Below, in pieces: positions 34,193-35,743 of a stretch of 35,743 bases of DNA. Positions within the stretch are counted from its first letter, which is position 1. Each line of letters opens with the position of its first letter. Origin of the DNA: Prevotella sp. (lineage in GTDB: Bacteria > Bacteroidota > Bacteroidia > Bacteroidales > Bacteroidaceae); contig JAFQGS010000025.1 in the NCBI GenBank assembly GCA_017415455.1, forward strand, positions 1 to 35,743. Reading direction: 5' to 3'. Below the pieces are notes generated by a model. It was not told the origin of the DNA and searched no databases. It worked only from the letters and a program-made list of their open reading frames with translations. A program made the translations under genes and the position numbers.

Positions 34193-34597
34193 AATTTTAA
34201 ATATTTCCACATTGACAAAATGATAGTAAAATGATTAAAAATGTGACATAATGTCAAATTGACTATTTGTAGGGTAAGACTGTTTTTTTTGTTACGACTA
34301 TGGCTGTTATTATTCTTCTTTGTATCAAATGAAGAGCATTTTTCATTGTATTGTGTATCCTGTAGTATCAAGTATTTATTTCTGAAATGTGTTTCTATTT
34401 CTTGATGCGAAATAATATTATTATATATTTTCTCTGCTTATGAGAGAAAAAATCATTAATTTTGCAATTGTGGCATATGTATGTTAATATGTTTGTTTAT
34501 GTTATAGCTTTGTTGTTGTAGCTTTATTAATGAATATGTATATAAGCATATGTTCGTATGGGTGATTTGTAATGATATTAGATAAATACGATATTAA
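34193..34597. other. AT-rich gap and leader of pyrK
   Basis: No gene is seen. TAATTTTG at 34457-34464 fits the -7 box, which would leave a leader of about 130 bases before pyrK. No -33 box is clear and no attenuator was recognised. Confidence 0.4.
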
Positions 34598-35374
34598 ATG
34601 AGGAAATATTTGTTGGATTTGAGAGTTTCTTCTGTGGAGCAGATAAATGAGCGTTATGTTCTTTTGAAGCTTACCCATGAAGACAAATTACCGGAGATGA
34701 GACCTGGTCAGTTTGTTGAAATTAAGGTTGAGAATTCTCCAAGTACATTCCTTCGTCGTCCAATTTCAATAAATATGGTTGATGAAGAAAGTAATGAATT
34801 ATGGCTTCTTGTTGCAGTTGTTGGAGATGGAACACGCATTATCTCGACCTTAAAGGAGGGAGATTTGCTTAATTGTGTTCTTCCATTAGGCAATGGATTC
34901 ACCCTTCCAGAGGATGCGAGCAAGAAGATACTACTTGTAGGAGGCGGTGTTGGTGTTGCTCCGTTGCTATATATGGGGCGTAAGATGCATCAGATGGGAT
35001 GTGAACCTACGTTCCTGTTAGGCGCGCGTACTGCTAAAGATTTGCTCTTGTTAGACGAATTTACGAAATGGGGTAGAGTGCTGATAACTACAGAGGATGG
35101 TTCTGCAGGTGAGAAGGGGTTTGTTACCAATCATTCAGTATTGTCAAATGAGGTCTTTGATAGAATATCAACATGTGGTCCCAAACCGATGATGATGGCA
35201 GTCGCAAGATATGCGAAAGCAAACAATATTGACTGTGAGGTGTCCTTGGAGAATAAGATGGCGTGTGGCGTCGGAGCGTGTCTCTGCTGCGTAGAAGGTA
35301 CCACTGAGGGACATGTTTGTGTGTGTAAGGAAGGTCCTGTGTTGAATATAAATAAGTTATTATGGCAAATTTAA
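34598..35374 (+). CDS. pyrK: Dihydroorotate dehydrogenase electron-transfer subunit, 258 aa
   Basis: FLRRPISIN is the FAD-binding motif, [13 protein letters not shown] the NAD(H)-binding loop, and [14 protein letters not shown]...CVCKEGPV carries four cysteines for the [2Fe-2S] cluster. PyrK passes electrons from PyrD to NAD+ in class 1B dihydroorotate dehydrogenase, step four of pyrimidine synthesis. Its last 13 bases overlap pyrD, so translation is coupled. Confidence 0.95.
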   Translation: MRKYLLDLRVSSVEQINERYVLLKLTHEDKLPEMRPGQFVEIKVENSPSTFLRRPISINMVDEESNELWLLVAVVGDGTRIISTLKEGDLLNCVLPLGNGFTLPEDASKKILLVGGGVGVAPLLYMGRKMHQMGCEPTFLLGARTAKDLLLLDEFTKWGRVLITTEDGSAGEKGFVTNHSVLSNEVFDRISTCGPKPMMMAVARYAKANNIDCEVSLENKMACGVGACLCCVEGTTEGHVCVCKEGPVLNINKLLWQI

Positions 35375-35743
35375 ATGTAAATATCGGTGATTTGAGGTTG
35401 AAAAATCCCGTAATGACTGCTTCTGGCACATTTGGATATGGACCGGAGTTTGCTGATTTCGTACCATTAGAAGAGATTGGAGGAATAATAGTTAAAGGTA
35501 CAACACTTAATCCAAGAGAAGGAAATGCTTATCCAAGAATGGTGGAGACGGCATCAGGTATGTTAAATTGTGTAGGACTTCAGAATAAAGGTGTGGGTTA
35601 TTTCTGTAAGAATATTTATCCAGAGATTAAGGATATAGATACTAATATAATAGTTAATGTCAGTGGCTCTACCCTTGAGGATTATGCTGAATGTGCTGCG
35701 CGTATAAACGAGTTGGAGAATATTCCGGCAATTGAATTGAATA
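35362..35743 (+). CDS. pyrD: Dihydroorotate dehydrogenase catalytic subunit, N-terminal part
   Basis: About 127 residues are visible before the window ends. The start [18 protein letters not shown] is typical of class 1B PyrD, followed by TASGTFGYG and [12 protein letters not shown], where FMN and orotate bind, and [12 protein letters not shown]. It begins inside the end of pyrK and forms the heterotetramer with it. Confidence 0.95.
   Translation, partial: MANLNVNIGDLRLKNPVMTASGTFGYGPEFADFVPLEEIGGIIVKGTTLNPREGNAYPRMVETASGMLNCVGLQNKGVGYFCKNIYPEIKDIDTNIIVNVSGSTLEDYAECAARINELENIPAIELN

Overview
The window looks like chromosomal DNA from a Bacteroidales bacterium, most likely Prevotellaceae. The evidence is the recurrent Bacteroidetes-type promoter (TAnnTTTG -7 box with a TTTG or TTGC -33 box about 19-20 bases upstream), the scarcity of Shine-Dalgarno sequences, and family content such as a DUF4837 lipoprotein, a GT2-DUF4922-SpoIID fusion and a large secreted pectate-lyase-like protein with a T9SS-like tail. 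No rRNA, tRNA, CRISPR array, transposase or integrase was recognised.

Region 1 (1-1715) carries the end of an unknown gene, two small membrane proteins and a small outer-membrane beta-barrel-like protein. Region 2 (about 1795-7764) is an AT-rich accessory island at the 3' end of mntP. A 79-bp piece of the mntP end (1716-1794 and 7765-7843, 78/79 identical) lies in direct orientation on both sides, and an 18-bp inverted repeat (17/18) lies just inside each end. The island holds an AAA ATPase with a DUF4143/nuclease-like C-terminus, a WYL-domain regulator, and a three-gene overlapping operon. That operon encodes a protein resembling the post-catalytic part of a type I methylase joined to a specificity-like tail, a degenerate response-regulator-like protein, and a membrane-anchored PD-(D/E)XK-like nuclease. 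This is the best candidate for an undescribed, probably defensive, system.

Region 3 (7767-12699, minus strand) is a housekeeping run rlmN - DUF4837 lipoprotein - pdxA - flippase-like membrane protein - mntP. Divergent from it is region 4 (12872-17989): a 1257-residue GT2/DUF4922/SpoIID fusion followed closely by an AmpG-like permease, suggesting a cell-wall fragment function. The convergent gap after it (17990-18275) has a 32-bp tandem repeat and a perfect 31-bp-arm palindrome. Region 5 (18276-21372, minus) is aguA-aguB-manA: agmatine to putrescine, plus mannose-6-phosphate isomerase.

Region 6 (21625-29750, plus) has a lipoprotein DNA/RNA endonuclease, a pectate-lyase-like enzyme, a Nif3-like/zinc-ribbon coiled-coil pair, a TerB-DnaJ protein and a superoxide reductase-ferritin operon. 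Region 7 (29751-35743) has an intergenic repeat cluster, a stand-alone HsdR-N-like nuclease divergent from holA, a 1.5-kb AT-rich gap rich in TGTAAA/TTTACA upstream of an XRE-type regulator, and the pyrK-pyrD pair, with pyrD cut by the window edge.
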